NCBI GenBank assembly: GCA_028144365.1
Contig: JAOGAX010000006.1
Span: 1 to 41,472 of the forward strand
Reading direction: 5' to 3'
DNA length: 41,472 nt
DNA from: Aquiluna sp.
Lineage (GTDB): Bacteria > Actinomycetota > Actinomycetes > Actinomycetales > Microbacteriaceae
Positions 26,144 to 35,376 of the stretch are shown here, piece by piece (the first letter of the stretch is position 1; every line of letters begins with the position of its first letter). Below the pieces are notes generated by a model. The model searched no databases. It had not been told where the DNA came from and worked only from the letters and a program-made list of their open reading frames with translations. A program made the translations under genes and the position numbers.

Positions 26144-26367
26144 AGTTATTTGTCCGTCACGTTGAGCGCAAGCCCGATCCCGAGCCGATGAAGGTCAACC
26201 AGAAGCTAGTTGTCTTCGTCGGCACCGGCGTCTGGGTCATTGTCCTCATTGTTCTGCTCGCGTTTTACCAGTCGCTTGCGGACGCGGGACTTCTTTGGTG
26301 GCTCCACACCGCCATCGTTGGAATTCTGCTCGGTGGCGTCGCCTACCTCATGGTCAGAAACAACTGA
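26140..26367 (+). CDS. DUF2530 small membrane protein
   Basis: Product of 75 aa with a short polar N-terminus (KLFVRHVERKPDPEPMKVNQ) and two membrane helices (about 22-42 and 50-70). The pattern of a proline-rich start, 'KVNQKLVVFVGTGVWVIV' and two helices matches DUF2530, a family found next to serC and DUF3027 in actinobacteria; no function is known. GTG at 26140 overlaps the serC stop. The last 162 bases run antisense to the 3' end of the DUF3027 gene. Confidence 0.8.
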   Translation: MKLFVRHVERKPDPEPMKVNQKLVVFVGTGVWVIVLIVLLAFYQSLADAGLLWWLHTAIVGILLGGVAYLMVRNN

Positions 26368-26727
26368 CCCCATTTCGTTTATCAGCGCGTCTGCCTCGGC
26401 ATCGGTCTTTGCCCGACCCTCTTCCCTTAGCTGGCGCCTGAACTCTTTAAGCCTCTCTGACCAGGGCACCCACTCCGGGGCGAGCTGAGCATCGGGCCCT
26501 GCAAGCATGTTTATCTCTGCCACTGTTGCGGCCTTGCGCTTATCGGGCTGAGTCAAAGTAACAACCCACTGCCAACCGGTGTAGCCCTTGGCTGTTGATT
26601 CGAAGCGGACCTCTACCACTCCCTTGGTCTCCTCGACCTCAGAGATGAGTTTGCCAAAGGAGCCCTCGGAGAACTCCTCCAGGGCGCTGGTTGCCTGATC
26701 GACGAGCTTGCTAGCCTTCGAGCTCAT
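26206..26727 (-). CDS. DUF3027 domain protein
   Basis: Protein of 173 aa of unknown function. The conserved core is visible: YTGWQWVVTLTQPDKRKAATVAEINMLAGPDAQLAPEWVPWSERL (about 49-93), followed by a charged helix and a low-complexity acidic/basic tail (about 120-173). DUF3027 proteins are actinobacterial and linked with serC. The tail is encoded antisense to the DUF2530 gene. ATG at 26727 overlaps the upstream CSD gene end by 17 bases, so these two are an operon. Confidence 0.85.
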   Translation of the reverse strand: MSSKASKLVDQATSALEEFSEGSFGKLISEVEETKGVVEVRFESTAKGYTGWQWVVTLTQPDKRKAATVAEINMLAGPDAQLAPEWVPWSERLKEFRRQLREEGRAKTDAEADALINEMGSVVSDHEVGDATEQNSNDGGVEPPKKSRVRKRLVKREQNNEDNDPDAGADEDN

Positions 26728-27091
26728 CCGCCACCCGTCTCAGTAGCTGCGCTACCTTGCGTCCGTGGGCTGCCTCTGGATACTTACCACGCTTCAGGTT
26801 TCCACCCATCTGGTCCAAAAGCCCAATTAGATCTTCTGTGATGACCGCTAGGTCTTCGGCCGGCTTACGACCAACCGGAGAGAGGGTCGGAACCTCCAAA
26901 ATTCGAAGCGAGAGAGCCTGGGCGCCTTTGCGGCCGTCGGCGATGCCGTATTCGACCCGAGTTCCGGGCCGGATGGTGGCGCTACCTTGAGGGAGCGCAG
27001 AGGCGTGCAGGAACACTTCAGAACCATCGTCGCCTGCGATGAACCCAAAGCCCTTGTCGTCGTCAAAAAACTTGACCTTGCCTGTTGGCAT
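26711..27091 (-). CDS. Cold-shock-domain protein with C-terminal extension
   Basis: Protein of 126 aa. Residues 1-65 are a cold shock domain with RNP1 DKGFGFI and RNP2 EVFLHAS; the remaining 60 residues (VGRKPAEDLAVITEDLIGLLDQMGG...VAQLLRRVADELEG) form helices absent from CspA. It resembles the longer actinobacterial CSD proteins near DUF3027. RNA binding is expected; the extension's role is unknown. I take the ATG at 27089-27091 (protein starts MPTGKVKFFDDDKG) rather than an ATG five codons upstream. Confidence 0.9.
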   Translation of the reverse strand: MPTGKVKFFDDDKGFGFIAGDDGSEVFLHASALPQGSATIRPGTRVEYGIADGRKGAQALSLRILEVPTLSPVGRKPAEDLAVITEDLIGLLDQMGGNLKRGKYPEAAHGRKVAQLLRRVADELEG

Positions 27092-27136
27092 CTTTCCCAC
27101 TTTCAACTGAACGGAGGCAAGTGTAGCCGAAAGGCT

Positions 27137-27142
27137 TAGGCT
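27137..27142 (+). promoter_or_regulatory. -10 box (TAGGCT) of leaderless small membrane-protein gene
   Basis: TAGGCT six bases before the ATG at 27149, without a ribosome binding site; identical to the hexamer before the helicase-like gene at 20935. Confidence 0.4.
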
Positions 27143-27148
27143 TGTCTG

Positions 27149-27388
27149 ATGGCCAAAAACAACAATCCTCGAAGGCTCGAGCAGGTGCTCGGGGGCATGG
27201 CCGTCGGCGTCATAGGGCTTTCCATACTTTCTCTGCTCACCACGCTCCTGATGGTTTTTCTTGGAGTTGACAATCTCCCTGTGATTTTGGCTCAGCTGCC
27301 ACTTATCGGCTTACCCGTGGGTTTTTTGATCATCATCTCGATGCTCGTTGCGGCAATCATCCGCCGCTCACGCGAGGCCAGGGACTAA
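27149..27388 (+). CDS. Small two-helix membrane protein
   Basis: Product of 79 aa: a basic N-terminus (AKNNNPRRLEQV), a first helix at about 15-37, a second at about 47-70, and a basic end (RRSREARD). I do not recognise a family. Its TAA is immediately followed by the TTG start of the helicase-associated gene, so it is the first gene of the XPB operon. Confidence 0.75.
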   Translation: MAKNNNPRRLEQVLGGMAVGVIGLSILSLLTTLLMVFLGVDNLPVILAQLPLIGLPVGFLIIISMLVAAIIRRSREARD

Positions 27389-28987
27389 TTGAGCTCAATA
27401 CTTAGCCTCGCCGGTGTCCTCCGGGAGCACTCAACGAGTCAGCTTCAAGTAGTTCTCTCGCAGATGGTCGGTAACTCAGCCGGCTGTAAGGATCTCTTTG
27501 ATTTGAGCAGGCTGCTACTAACCGGAAGAGAAATCGAGTCTCGCATCCGAAAGCTTCCTGCAAAAGACCTCGAAATGCTTGCAGCTGGAAAGAGCTCCAG
27601 GCAATTGCAGGCGAGCTTTCTCGCTGACAGTAAGCCCTACCCAGAGGCTATAGAGACCCTCGAGAGAATCGAGCCGGGTAAGAGGCCGAGGTTGGATACC
27701 GAAGGCGGAAACCTCTCCGCCTACGAGACCATGCTCTGCCTCACGGAAATTCACTTCGCGCTTGAGCAGCACTGGTTTGATGTCATGAAGACAGGACTTA
27801 GGGCGCAGGATGCAAAGCTGATTGGCGAAAAGCTCAAGTGGCAAAGCAAGGATGTGCAGCTAAGGTTCCGACTTGCCATGCTGGCGGGCCATGTTGCCGA
27901 ACACCACGGTCGCTGGGTCACCACTGAGCTTGGACAAAAGTGGCTTGGGATGACTCGTGAGCAGGCACTTGGTCAGCTAATCGACCGCATCTGGGACTTA
28001 CCCAAGCTGAAGCTGACTGAAGGTGCGATTCTCGAGCAGCTCCTGGAGGCGTTTCCGCTCATGATCACAGTCAACCTCAAGGCCTTGGAGTTCGGCGCAA
28101 CGCTGGGTCTGATGAATCAGGGTCTTGCCATGAAGCCAATAACTCTGGGGCCAAGTGCCGCGGCAAAAGAGATCGCAAAGAACCTTCCCGCGGCAGAAGA
28201 GCGGCTAATTGTCCAGGGTGATCTTTCAATAGTGTGCCCATCACCGTTGACGACCAAGCTGCACAAACAACTCGACTCTTTTGCTGACAGCGAGGACCTA
28301 GGTCTTGCATCCAGGTTTCGGCTCAGTGCCCTATCCCTCTCCCACCACCTAGAAACAGGCGGCAGCCTGAAAGACGTCAGAAAGACGCTTGAGGGTCTTA
28401 GTGGCAACAAGCTGCCCCAACCGGTTGAGTACCTCTTGTCAACAGTTGAGCAGAAGTTTGGAAAGCTCAAAATCTCTCGATCGGGCGACAGCACGATAAT
28501 CGCTGCTGCAGACGAGATTCTGCTGACCCAGATAAAGAACGAGCGTGCGCTCAATCACCTAAGTCTCACTGGCTCTACCGGGGCACTGAAGAGCCCCAGC
28601 TCAGTTGAGCTGAGCTACTTCTCCCTCAGGGACGCAGGATATGCAGCCGTAATGATCGACGATAAGGGCAAAGTCCTGTCACCACGGTTCACCGCAAGCC
28701 TTACTCTCGAAGTCCAGAGCGACGATGAGCTCGAGGCTCGGGCGAAAAACCTTCTCAGCGGAGAAAAGACAGCAGCGGACCCATCGGATGTGCTTAGGCA
28801 ATTGGAGTTTGCGCTTAAGAACAAATTGAAGGTGCAGCTTTCGATTGAGCTTCCTAATGGCAGTGAGGAGAGTTTCTTGCTGACCCCATTGGGACTTGGT
28901 GCAGGAAGGCTCAGAGGACGCGATGAAGAGCGTCAGGCCGAGCGCACTCTCCCGGTCTCAAGAATCAAGTCCGTGGTGCTCAGTTAG
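27389..28987 (+). CDS. Helicase-associated domain protein, XPB partner
   Basis: Protein of 532 aa, leucine-rich and helical throughout (winged-helix-like repeats), with the pattern of the actinobacterial 'helicase-conserved C-terminal/helicase-associated' family encoded just upstream of XPB (like the Rv0862c-Rv0861c pair). No Walker motifs of its own. The C-terminal third (about 370-530, AVMIDDKGKVLSPRFTASL...LPNGSEESFLLTPLGLGAGRLRGRD) resembles a WYL-like small beta domain. It starts with TTG right after the preceding stop. Function is presumably in DNA repair with XPB; that is inference from context. Confidence 0.8.
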   Translation: MSSILSLAGVLREHSTSQLQVVLSQMVGNSAGCKDLFDLSRLLLTGREIESRIRKLPAKDLEMLAAGKSSRQLQASFLADSKPYPEAIETLERIEPGKRPRLDTEGGNLSAYETMLCLTEIHFALEQHWFDVMKTGLRAQDAKLIGEKLKWQSKDVQLRFRLAMLAGHVAEHHGRWVTTELGQKWLGMTREQALGQLIDRIWDLPKLKLTEGAILEQLLEAFPLMITVNLKALEFGATLGLMNQGLAMKPITLGPSAAAKEIAKNLPAAEERLIVQGDLSIVCPSPLTTKLHKQLDSFADSEDLGLASRFRLSALSLSHHLETGGSLKDVRKTLEGLSGNKLPQPVEYLLSTVEQKFGKLKISRSGDSTIIAAADEILLTQIKNERALNHLSLTGSTGALKSPSSVELSYFSLRDAGYAAVMIDDKGKVLSPRFTASLTLEVQSDDELEARAKNLLSGEKTAADPSDVLRQLEFALKNKLKVQLSIELPNGSEESFLLTPLGLGAGRLRGRDEERQAERTLPVSRIKSVVLS

Positions 28988-28996
28988 GCTTAAACG

Positions 28997-30625
28997 ATGT
29001 CTCCCGGCCCCCTAATTGTTCAGTCCGATAGGACTGTGCTGCTTGAGACTGGCCACCCAGATGCCTCAGATGCCCGGCATGAACTTGCAATCTTTGCGGA
29101 GCTAGAGCGAGCACCCGAACACATTCACACCTACCGCATTACCCGGCTCGGGCTTTGGAATGCTCGCGCTGCGGGTCACGATGCGGACTTCATCATTGAC
29201 TCCCTGACTCGTTGGTCAAAATTCGAACTTCCCGGCTCAGTGGTCAGCGAGATTCGCTCGACAATTGACCGCTTCGGAAAGCTCGTTATCACCCGAGACG
29301 ATGAGGGCCTAATTCTCGTTTCCGACTCAGATGCCGTTATGGCCGAGGTCTCTAGCAACAAGAAGGTGGCCGAGCTCCTAGAGGGCAGGGTCGACTCAGG
29401 TTTCCGAATTCAGCCTTGGGCCAGAGGCCAACTCAAGCAGCAGCTTCTGAAGCTGGGCTGGCCAGCTGAGGACAATGCAGGATTCACTCCAGGGACGCCT
29501 TTTGAAATCTCACTGGATAACTCCGATTGGGATCTGAGGGATTATCAAAAGCAGGCGGTAGCGAAGTTTCAAGCAGGTGGCTCGGGAGTGGTCGTGCTGC
29601 CATGTGGGGCGGGTAAGACCCTGGTGGGTGCAGCAACCATGGCAGAGCTGCAGCGCAACACCTTGATACTCGTCACCAACACAGTTGCAGCGAGGCAGTG
29701 GCGAGATGAGTTACTTGCCCGCACCTCACTCCAAGAGGAAGACATTGCCGAATACTCCGGGTCCTCCAAGGAGCTGGCTCCGGTAACGATCGCGACCTAC
29801 CAAATACTCACCACTAAGCGAAAGGGCGAGTTCGCCCATCTAGCGCTGCTCGATGCCAGGGACTGGGGTCTGATCATCTACGACGAGGTTCACCTACTAC
29901 CCGCACCTATTTTCAAGATGACAGCAGACCTTCAGGCCAGAAGAAGACTTGGGCTAACGGCGACCCTGGTTCGTGAGGACGGCAGGGAGTCGGATGTGTT
30001 CTCGCTCATCGGACCTAAGCGTTTCGATGCCCCCTGGAAAGACATCGAGGCCCAGGGCTACATAGCCCCTGCCGAGTGTTTTGAGGTGAGGGTTGAGCTT
30101 CCGGATGAGGAGCGCATGGAATACGCCATTGCCGATGGCGACGCCCGTTTTCGAATTGCCGCGACCGCAAAGGCAAAGATTCCGCTGATGAAGAAGATTC
30201 TGGCCAAGCATGCCGGTGAGCCGACCCTAATAATTGGTCAATACCTCGACCAGATTGACGAGGTGGCAGAACTACTCAACATTCCAAAGCTGACCGGTCA
30301 GACTCCAGTGGATGAGCGCGAGCAGCTCTACAAAGACTTCCGGAGCGGGAAGCTAACCGCGCTGGTGGTGAGCAAGGTTGCAAACTTCTCGGTTGATCTG
30401 CCGGAGGCATCTGTTGCAATCCAGATTTCTGGTGCTTTTGGTTCGAGACAGGAGGAGGCTCAGCGACTCGGCAGACTGCTTAGGCCTAAGCAGGATGGCC
30501 GCACCGCTCAGTTCTACACCCTCATTGCCCGAGACACTCTTGAGCAGGACTTTGCCCAAAACCGTCAGCGGTTTTTGGCGGAGCAGGGCTACTCCTACGA
30601 GATTCTCGACAGCGACTCGATTTAG
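28997..30625 (+). CDS. XPB-type DNA repair helicase
   Basis: SF2 helicase of 542 aa. Walker A is VLPCGAGKTLVG (Lys207), motif II is DEVH (296-299), motif III LGLTATLVREDGR, with C-terminal motifs VVSKVANFSVDLPEASVAIQISG and the arginine finger in QRLGRLLRPK. A ThM/damage-recognition-like N-terminal domain precedes the ATPase core. The full length and intact motifs indicate an active 3'-5' helicase. Bacterial XPB (Mycobacterium Ercc3) unwinds DNA and anneals strands; its place alongside UvrABC is unclear. It follows its partner gene by nine bases. Confidence 0.95.
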   Translation: MSPGPLIVQSDRTVLLETGHPDASDARHELAIFAELERAPEHIHTYRITRLGLWNARAAGHDADFIIDSLTRWSKFELPGSVVSEIRSTIDRFGKLVITRDDEGLILVSDSDAVMAEVSSNKKVAELLEGRVDSGFRIQPWARGQLKQQLLKLGWPAEDNAGFTPGTPFEISLDNSDWDLRDYQKQAVAKFQAGGSGVVVLPCGAGKTLVGAATMAELQRNTLILVTNTVAARQWRDELLARTSLQEEDIAEYSGSSKELAPVTIATYQILTTKRKGEFAHLALLDARDWGLIIYDEVHLLPAPIFKMTADLQARRRLGLTATLVREDGRESDVFSLIGPKRFDAPWKDIEAQGYIAPAECFEVRVELPDEERMEYAIADGDARFRIAATAKAKIPLMKKILAKHAGEPTLIIGQYLDQIDEVAELLNIPKLTGQTPVDEREQLYKDFRSGKLTALVVSKVANFSVDLPEASVAIQISGAFGSRQEEAQRLGRLLRPKQDGRTAQFYTLIARDTLEQDFAQNRQRFLAEQGYSYEILDSDSI

Positions 30626-30626
30626 T

Positions 30627-30659
30627 CCAGCTAACTCCCAGAAAACTTCCAGAAAACCA
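30627..30659 (+). promoter_or_regulatory. Three 11-bp direct repeats before the response regulator
   Basis: CCAGCTAAC, CCAGAAAAC and CCAGAAAAC start at 30627, 30638 and 30649, an exact 11-bp period (one helical turn). They end 16 bp before the response-regulator ATG. This is the layout of OmpR/PhoP-family binding sites, so autoregulation is likely. Confidence 0.6.
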
Positions 30660-30675
30660 GAGCACAATTCTCAGT

Positions 30676-31368
30676 ATGGAAACTCTCAGGGTATTAGTTG
30701 TAGATGATGAACCAAACATTCGTGACCTGCTCTCGGCAAGTTTGAGATTCGCCGGTCACCAGGTTGCGACCAGCCCAAATGGCACGGACGCGATCTCTAA
30801 GATTGTCGACACCCAGCCAGACATAGTCTTGCTCGACGTGATGCTGCCAGACATCTCTGGATTTGGAGTCACCAAGAAAATTCGCGGAATGGGTATTGAT
30901 GTCCCGATTCTTTTTCTCACGGCGCGAGACGACACCGAAGACAAGATCGCTGGCCTAACAGTCGGCGGTGATGACTATGTCACCAAGCCGTTCAGTCTGG
31001 ACGAGATCATGGCTCGCATCAGCGCAATTATGCGCAGGACCGGTAAGGACGGCTCAAGCCCATCGCACATCAAGGTCGGCGAGCTCGAGATTAATGAGGA
31101 TGCTCACGAGGTGACAGTAAATGGCTCCGTAGTTGAGCTCTCCCCCACCGAATATCAGCTGCTTCGCTACCTGGCAAGCAATCCAAACCGAGTACTAACC
31201 AAGGCTCAGATCCTTGACCATGTTTGGGAGTATGACTTCAATGGAGAGATGGGCATCGTCGAAAGCTACGTCTCATACCTGCGGAAGAAGCTGGACCCAA
31301 TTTCAACCGAGCCACTGATTATCACCAAGCGTGGTGTCGGCTACATGATCAAAAGCCCCAAGGCATAG
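30676..31368 (+). CDS. OmpR/PhoP-family response regulator
   Basis: Protein of 230 aa. Receiver domain at 5-118 with the acidic pair DD (10-11), phosphoacceptor Asp54 (VLLDVMLPD), Thr in FLTARD and Lys104 in YVTKPFS. The winged-helix DNA-binding domain is at about 132-228 (ELSPTEYQLLRYLASNPNRVLTKAQILDHVWEYDF...VESYVSYLRKKLD). It resembles mycobacterial PhoP/TcrX-type regulators, but the signal is not known. Paired with the kinase three bases downstream; likely self-regulated through the three upstream direct repeats. Confidence 0.95.
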   Translation: METLRVLVVDDEPNIRDLLSASLRFAGHQVATSPNGTDAISKIVDTQPDIVLLDVMLPDISGFGVTKKIRGMGIDVPILFLTARDDTEDKIAGLTVGGDDYVTKPFSLDEIMARISAIMRRTGKDGSSPSHIKVGELEINEDAHEVTVNGSVVELSPTEYQLLRYLASNPNRVLTKAQILDHVWEYDFNGEMGIVESYVSYLRKKLDPISTEPLIITKRGVGYMIKSPKA

Positions 31369-31371
31369 CCC

Positions 31372-32811
31372 TTGAAAAACAGGGTCTTAGCAGCCTGGGA
31401 GCGAATCTCCCTTAGGGCAAAGCTCACCACGCTAAGTGTTGGGCTTATTGGCCTTCTGCTAAGCGTCTCGAGTGCTGGAACCGTCGCCCTGCTAAGTACC
31501 TATCTCCAGCAGAACACTGACAACCTCCTGGTTGCCACAGCAAACCAGCTGCGTGAAGAGAATCCGCTTCGCATAGAGATAAGGGTTGCAACCGGCGACC
31601 TCACCCTGCCCGCTCTTCCAAGCGACTACTACATCGCGATCTTGGATGCCGACGGCAATCAGTTCCTTGGGCTCGTCTCATCAACCGGCGGCAACAGAAC
31701 TGTTCCGAACCTATCGAGCCTGGATATCGAGGCTGTAATGGAAACCGGTGGTGTTCCATTCGATGCAGAGGTAGAAGACCCCAATGGCCCAGACAGAGAC
31801 TGGCGCATGATTGCCCAGCCGCTCCTGAGAGCCAATGGCTCGGTGGTTGTTGCGCTGCCGACTAACACAAACCGGCAGATCATTGCGGAGTATGGAGTAA
31901 TCGGCGGCAGGTTTGGAATCTTTCTACTAGTTCTCTCTGGCCTGAGTATCTGGCTCACCATCACCGGAGCCCTGAGGCCGCTAAAAGAAGTTGAGCGCAC
32001 GGCCGAGGCGGTGCAGAGCGGTAAGTTCTCCTCGAGACTTGTCCAGCGCCATGGCAAAACCGAGATTGGAAGGCTCAATAGAGCGCTGAACTCGATGCTT
32101 GACTCCATTGAGGGTGCTGTCAAGGGCAAGGACAAGACCCTGGCGCAAATGCGTAGGTTTGTTTCCGATGCCAGCCATGAGCTCCGCACTCCCCTGGTCA
32201 CCGTCCGCGGCTATGCAGAGCTCTACCGCATGGGCGCAATCAAGAACAAAAAAGACCTAACAGAGGCGATGAGCCGCATCGAGAGCGAGGCGGTGAGAAT
32301 GTCCGGCCTAGTTGAGTCGCTACTCACGCTGACCCGCATGGACGAGCTCGAAAATCTAAAGCGTCAAGACTGCGACCTAATTGAGATCGCTAGGCAAAGC
32401 ATCAAGGATGTCGCTGTGACAAACCAGAAGGTCAGCTTTCGCCTGACGACCAAGGAGGAGAGCGTTGTTCTCTCCCTGGACGACGACCGCATAAAGCAGG
32501 TACTAACAAACCTCTTGGCAAACGCATCGCGCTTTGCCCCAGAGTCCAGTGAAGTCACGCTAGAGGTAAATACCGAGGACGACAAGGTCATCCTCAAGGC
32601 AGTAGATCGCGGCGAAGGTATTGACGACTCACTGAAGGAGAAGGTCTTTGACCGCTTCTACCGAGCTGATAACTCGCGCAACCGTGAGACTGGAGGCTCC
32701 GGTCTCGGGCTCGCAATTGCCAAGTCCATAGTCGATGCTCACGAGGGCAGGATTTGGGTCGAGGACACCTTAGGCGGCGGAGCAACCTTCGTAGTTGAGC
32801 TTGGTCGGTAG
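31372..32811 (+). CDS. Sensor histidine kinase
   Basis: Protein of 479 aa: helix 1 at about 17-42, extracytoplasmic sensor about 45-175, helix 2 about 178-198, HAMP about 200-250, HisKA with His269 (RRFVSDASHELRTPL), and HATPase with N box NLLANASRFAP, G1 VDRGEGI, F box FDRFYRADNSR and G2 GGSGLGLAIA. All catalytic residues are present. The external domain (about 130 aa) has no recognised ligand motif. TTG start three bases after the response-regulator stop. Cognate kinase of the upstream regulator. Confidence 0.94.
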   Translation: MKNRVLAAWERISLRAKLTTLSVGLIGLLLSVSSAGTVALLSTYLQQNTDNLLVATANQLREENPLRIEIRVATGDLTLPALPSDYYIAILDADGNQFLGLVSSTGGNRTVPNLSSLDIEAVMETGGVPFDAEVEDPNGPDRDWRMIAQPLLRANGSVVVALPTNTNRQIIAEYGVIGGRFGIFLLVLSGLSIWLTITGALRPLKEVERTAEAVQSGKFSSRLVQRHGKTEIGRLNRALNSMLDSIEGAVKGKDKTLAQMRRFVSDASHELRTPLVTVRGYAELYRMGAIKNKKDLTEAMSRIESEAVRMSGLVESLLTLTRMDELENLKRQDCDLIEIARQSIKDVAVTNQKVSFRLTTKEESVVLSLDDDRIKQVLTNLLANASRFAPESSEVTLEVNTEDDKVILKAVDRGEGIDDSLKEKVFDRFYRADNSRNRETGGSGLGLAIAKSIVDAHEGRIWVEDTLGGGATFVVELGR

Positions 32812-32828
32812 CTCGTTTAAATGAGAAA

Positions 32829-32850
32829 CGGGGTGGCAATTGCCACCCCG
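32829..32850. terminator. Bidirectional terminator between kinase gene and groEL
   Basis: Perfect 22-bp palindrome (CGGGGTGGCAA and its complement): a stem of at least nine GC-rich pairs with an AATT loop. It lies between the convergent histidine kinase (+) and groEL (-). T-rich stretches follow on both sides (TTTCTCATTT on minus, a T6 run further on plus), so it can serve both transcripts. Confidence 0.75.
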
Positions 32851-32869
32851 AATCTCTTTGGGAACTTTT

Positions 32870-34548
<1,679 letters not shown>

Positions 34549-34553
34549 CTAAA

Positions 34554-34582
34554 GTTTTAGCACTCTCGGGCCCAGAGTGCAA
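34554..34582 (-). promoter_or_regulatory. groEL promoter TTGCAC-N17-TAAAAC
   Basis: Minus-strand -35 TTGCAC (34577-34582) and -10 TAAAAC (34554-34559) with a 17-bp spacer. CIRCE 2 covers the whole promoter and CIRCE 1 lies at and after the start point, so HrcA could block both binding and clearance. Confidence 0.55.
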
Positions 34583-34583
34583 G
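34557..34583 (-). promoter_or_regulatory. CIRCE operator 2 (imperfect)
   Basis: TTAGCACTC - nine bases - GAGTGCAAG; the first arm is perfect, the second has two mismatches. It starts 35 bp from CIRCE 1. Neighbouring arms of the two elements also pair with each other (AGAGTGCTAA / TTAGCACTCT, 34539-34548 and 34557-34566). Confidence 0.75.
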
Positions 34584-34588
34584 CGGAA

Positions 34589-34614
34589 GAAGGGCGTGTT
34601 TTTACACGCCCTTC
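34589..34614 (-). terminator. Terminator hairpin after the cold-shock gene
   Basis: GAAGGGCGTGT / ACACGCCCTTC, an 11-bp perfect stem with a TTTT loop, 14 bases after the csp stop. It separates csp from the heat-shock groEL promoter. The minus-strand tail (TTCTTCC) is only moderately T-rich. Confidence 0.65.
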
Positions 34615-34627
34615 AGCCAAATGGGTT

Positions 34628-34828
34628 TTAGAGGACTGTTACGTTCTCGGCCTGAAGGCCTTTGTCACCGGTCTTGACCTCGAATTCGACCCGCTGTTCC
34701 TCTTTGAGTTCGCGGTATCCGTCGGTCTGAATTGCTGAGAAGTGGACGAAGACGTCTGGGCCGTCGTCCTGAGTGATGAAACCAAAACCCTTCTCAGAGT
34801 TGAACCACTTAACGGTTCCTTGTGCCAT
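34628..34828 (-). CDS. Cold shock protein CspA family
   Basis: Canonical 66-aa single cold shock domain: [20 protein letters not shown] (RNP1 KGFGFI) and VFVHFSAI (RNP2). It binds single-stranded RNA/DNA as a chaperone. AGGAG lies about six bases before the ATG. The upstream gap to msrB is about 134 bp, which leaves room for a long structured 5' leader as in other csp genes. Direct neighbour of groEL, but separated by a terminator hairpin. Confidence 0.97.
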   Translation of the reverse strand: MAQGTVKWFNSEKGFGFITQDDGPDVFVHFSAIQTDGYRELKEEQRVEFEVKTGDKGLQAENVTVL

Positions 34829-34962
34829 TGTTGCTCCTGATGCTCATTCCACGTGTGTAAGTCACCCGTGCATCGGGCTCAACCTTGGTTAAAACTCGAC
34901 ATGTACAGCCTAACTGGGAAGTGCCTTGCAATGAAAGTAGTTATTCGAAGGTTACATAGAGC

Positions 34963-35376
34963 ATGGACAGCGAAAAAATGAACTACGAAGTATTCAAAAC
35001 CGACGAGCAGTGGCGTCAAGAGCTAAGTGATTTCGAGTATCACGTGCTGAGAATGGCCGGCACCGAGCGTGCCTACACCGGAGAGCTTCTGGAGGAGAAG
35101 CGTTCAGGGAGCTACCACTGCCGAGGCTGCGATGCGTTTTTATTTGAGTCAGACACCAAGTTTGACTCCCACTGCGGCTGGCCTAGCTTCTACAAGCCCC
35201 AGGGTAACGAGGCAATTGAGTATGTAGAGGACCGCGCTCACGGCATGCTGCGAACAGAGGTCCGATGCTCGAAGTGCGGCTCTCACCTAGGACATGTCTT
35301 TGATGATGCGCCCCAAACTCCAACCGGAGATCGCTACTGCATCAACTCGGTGAGCATCACCTTCAAGGCAAACTAA
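34963..35376 (+). CDS. msrB: Peptide-methionine (R)-S-oxide reductase
   Basis: Repairs methionine-R-sulfoxide in proteins. The 137-aa product has the MsrB core: zinc Cys pairs in YHCRGCDAFLF and VRCSKCGSHLGHVF, HCGWPSFYKP, and the catalytic Cys in DRYCINSVSITF. Start ATG at 34963 (second in-frame ATG at 34978). The stop TAA overlaps the photolyase-like stop on the other strand by four bases. Confidence 0.96.
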   Translation: MDSEKMNYEVFKTDEQWRQELSDFEYHVLRMAGTERAYTGELLEEKRSGSYHCRGCDAFLFESDTKFDSHCGWPSFYKPQGNEAIEYVEDRAHGMLRTEVRCSKCGSHLGHVFDDAPQTPTGDRYCINSVSITFKAN

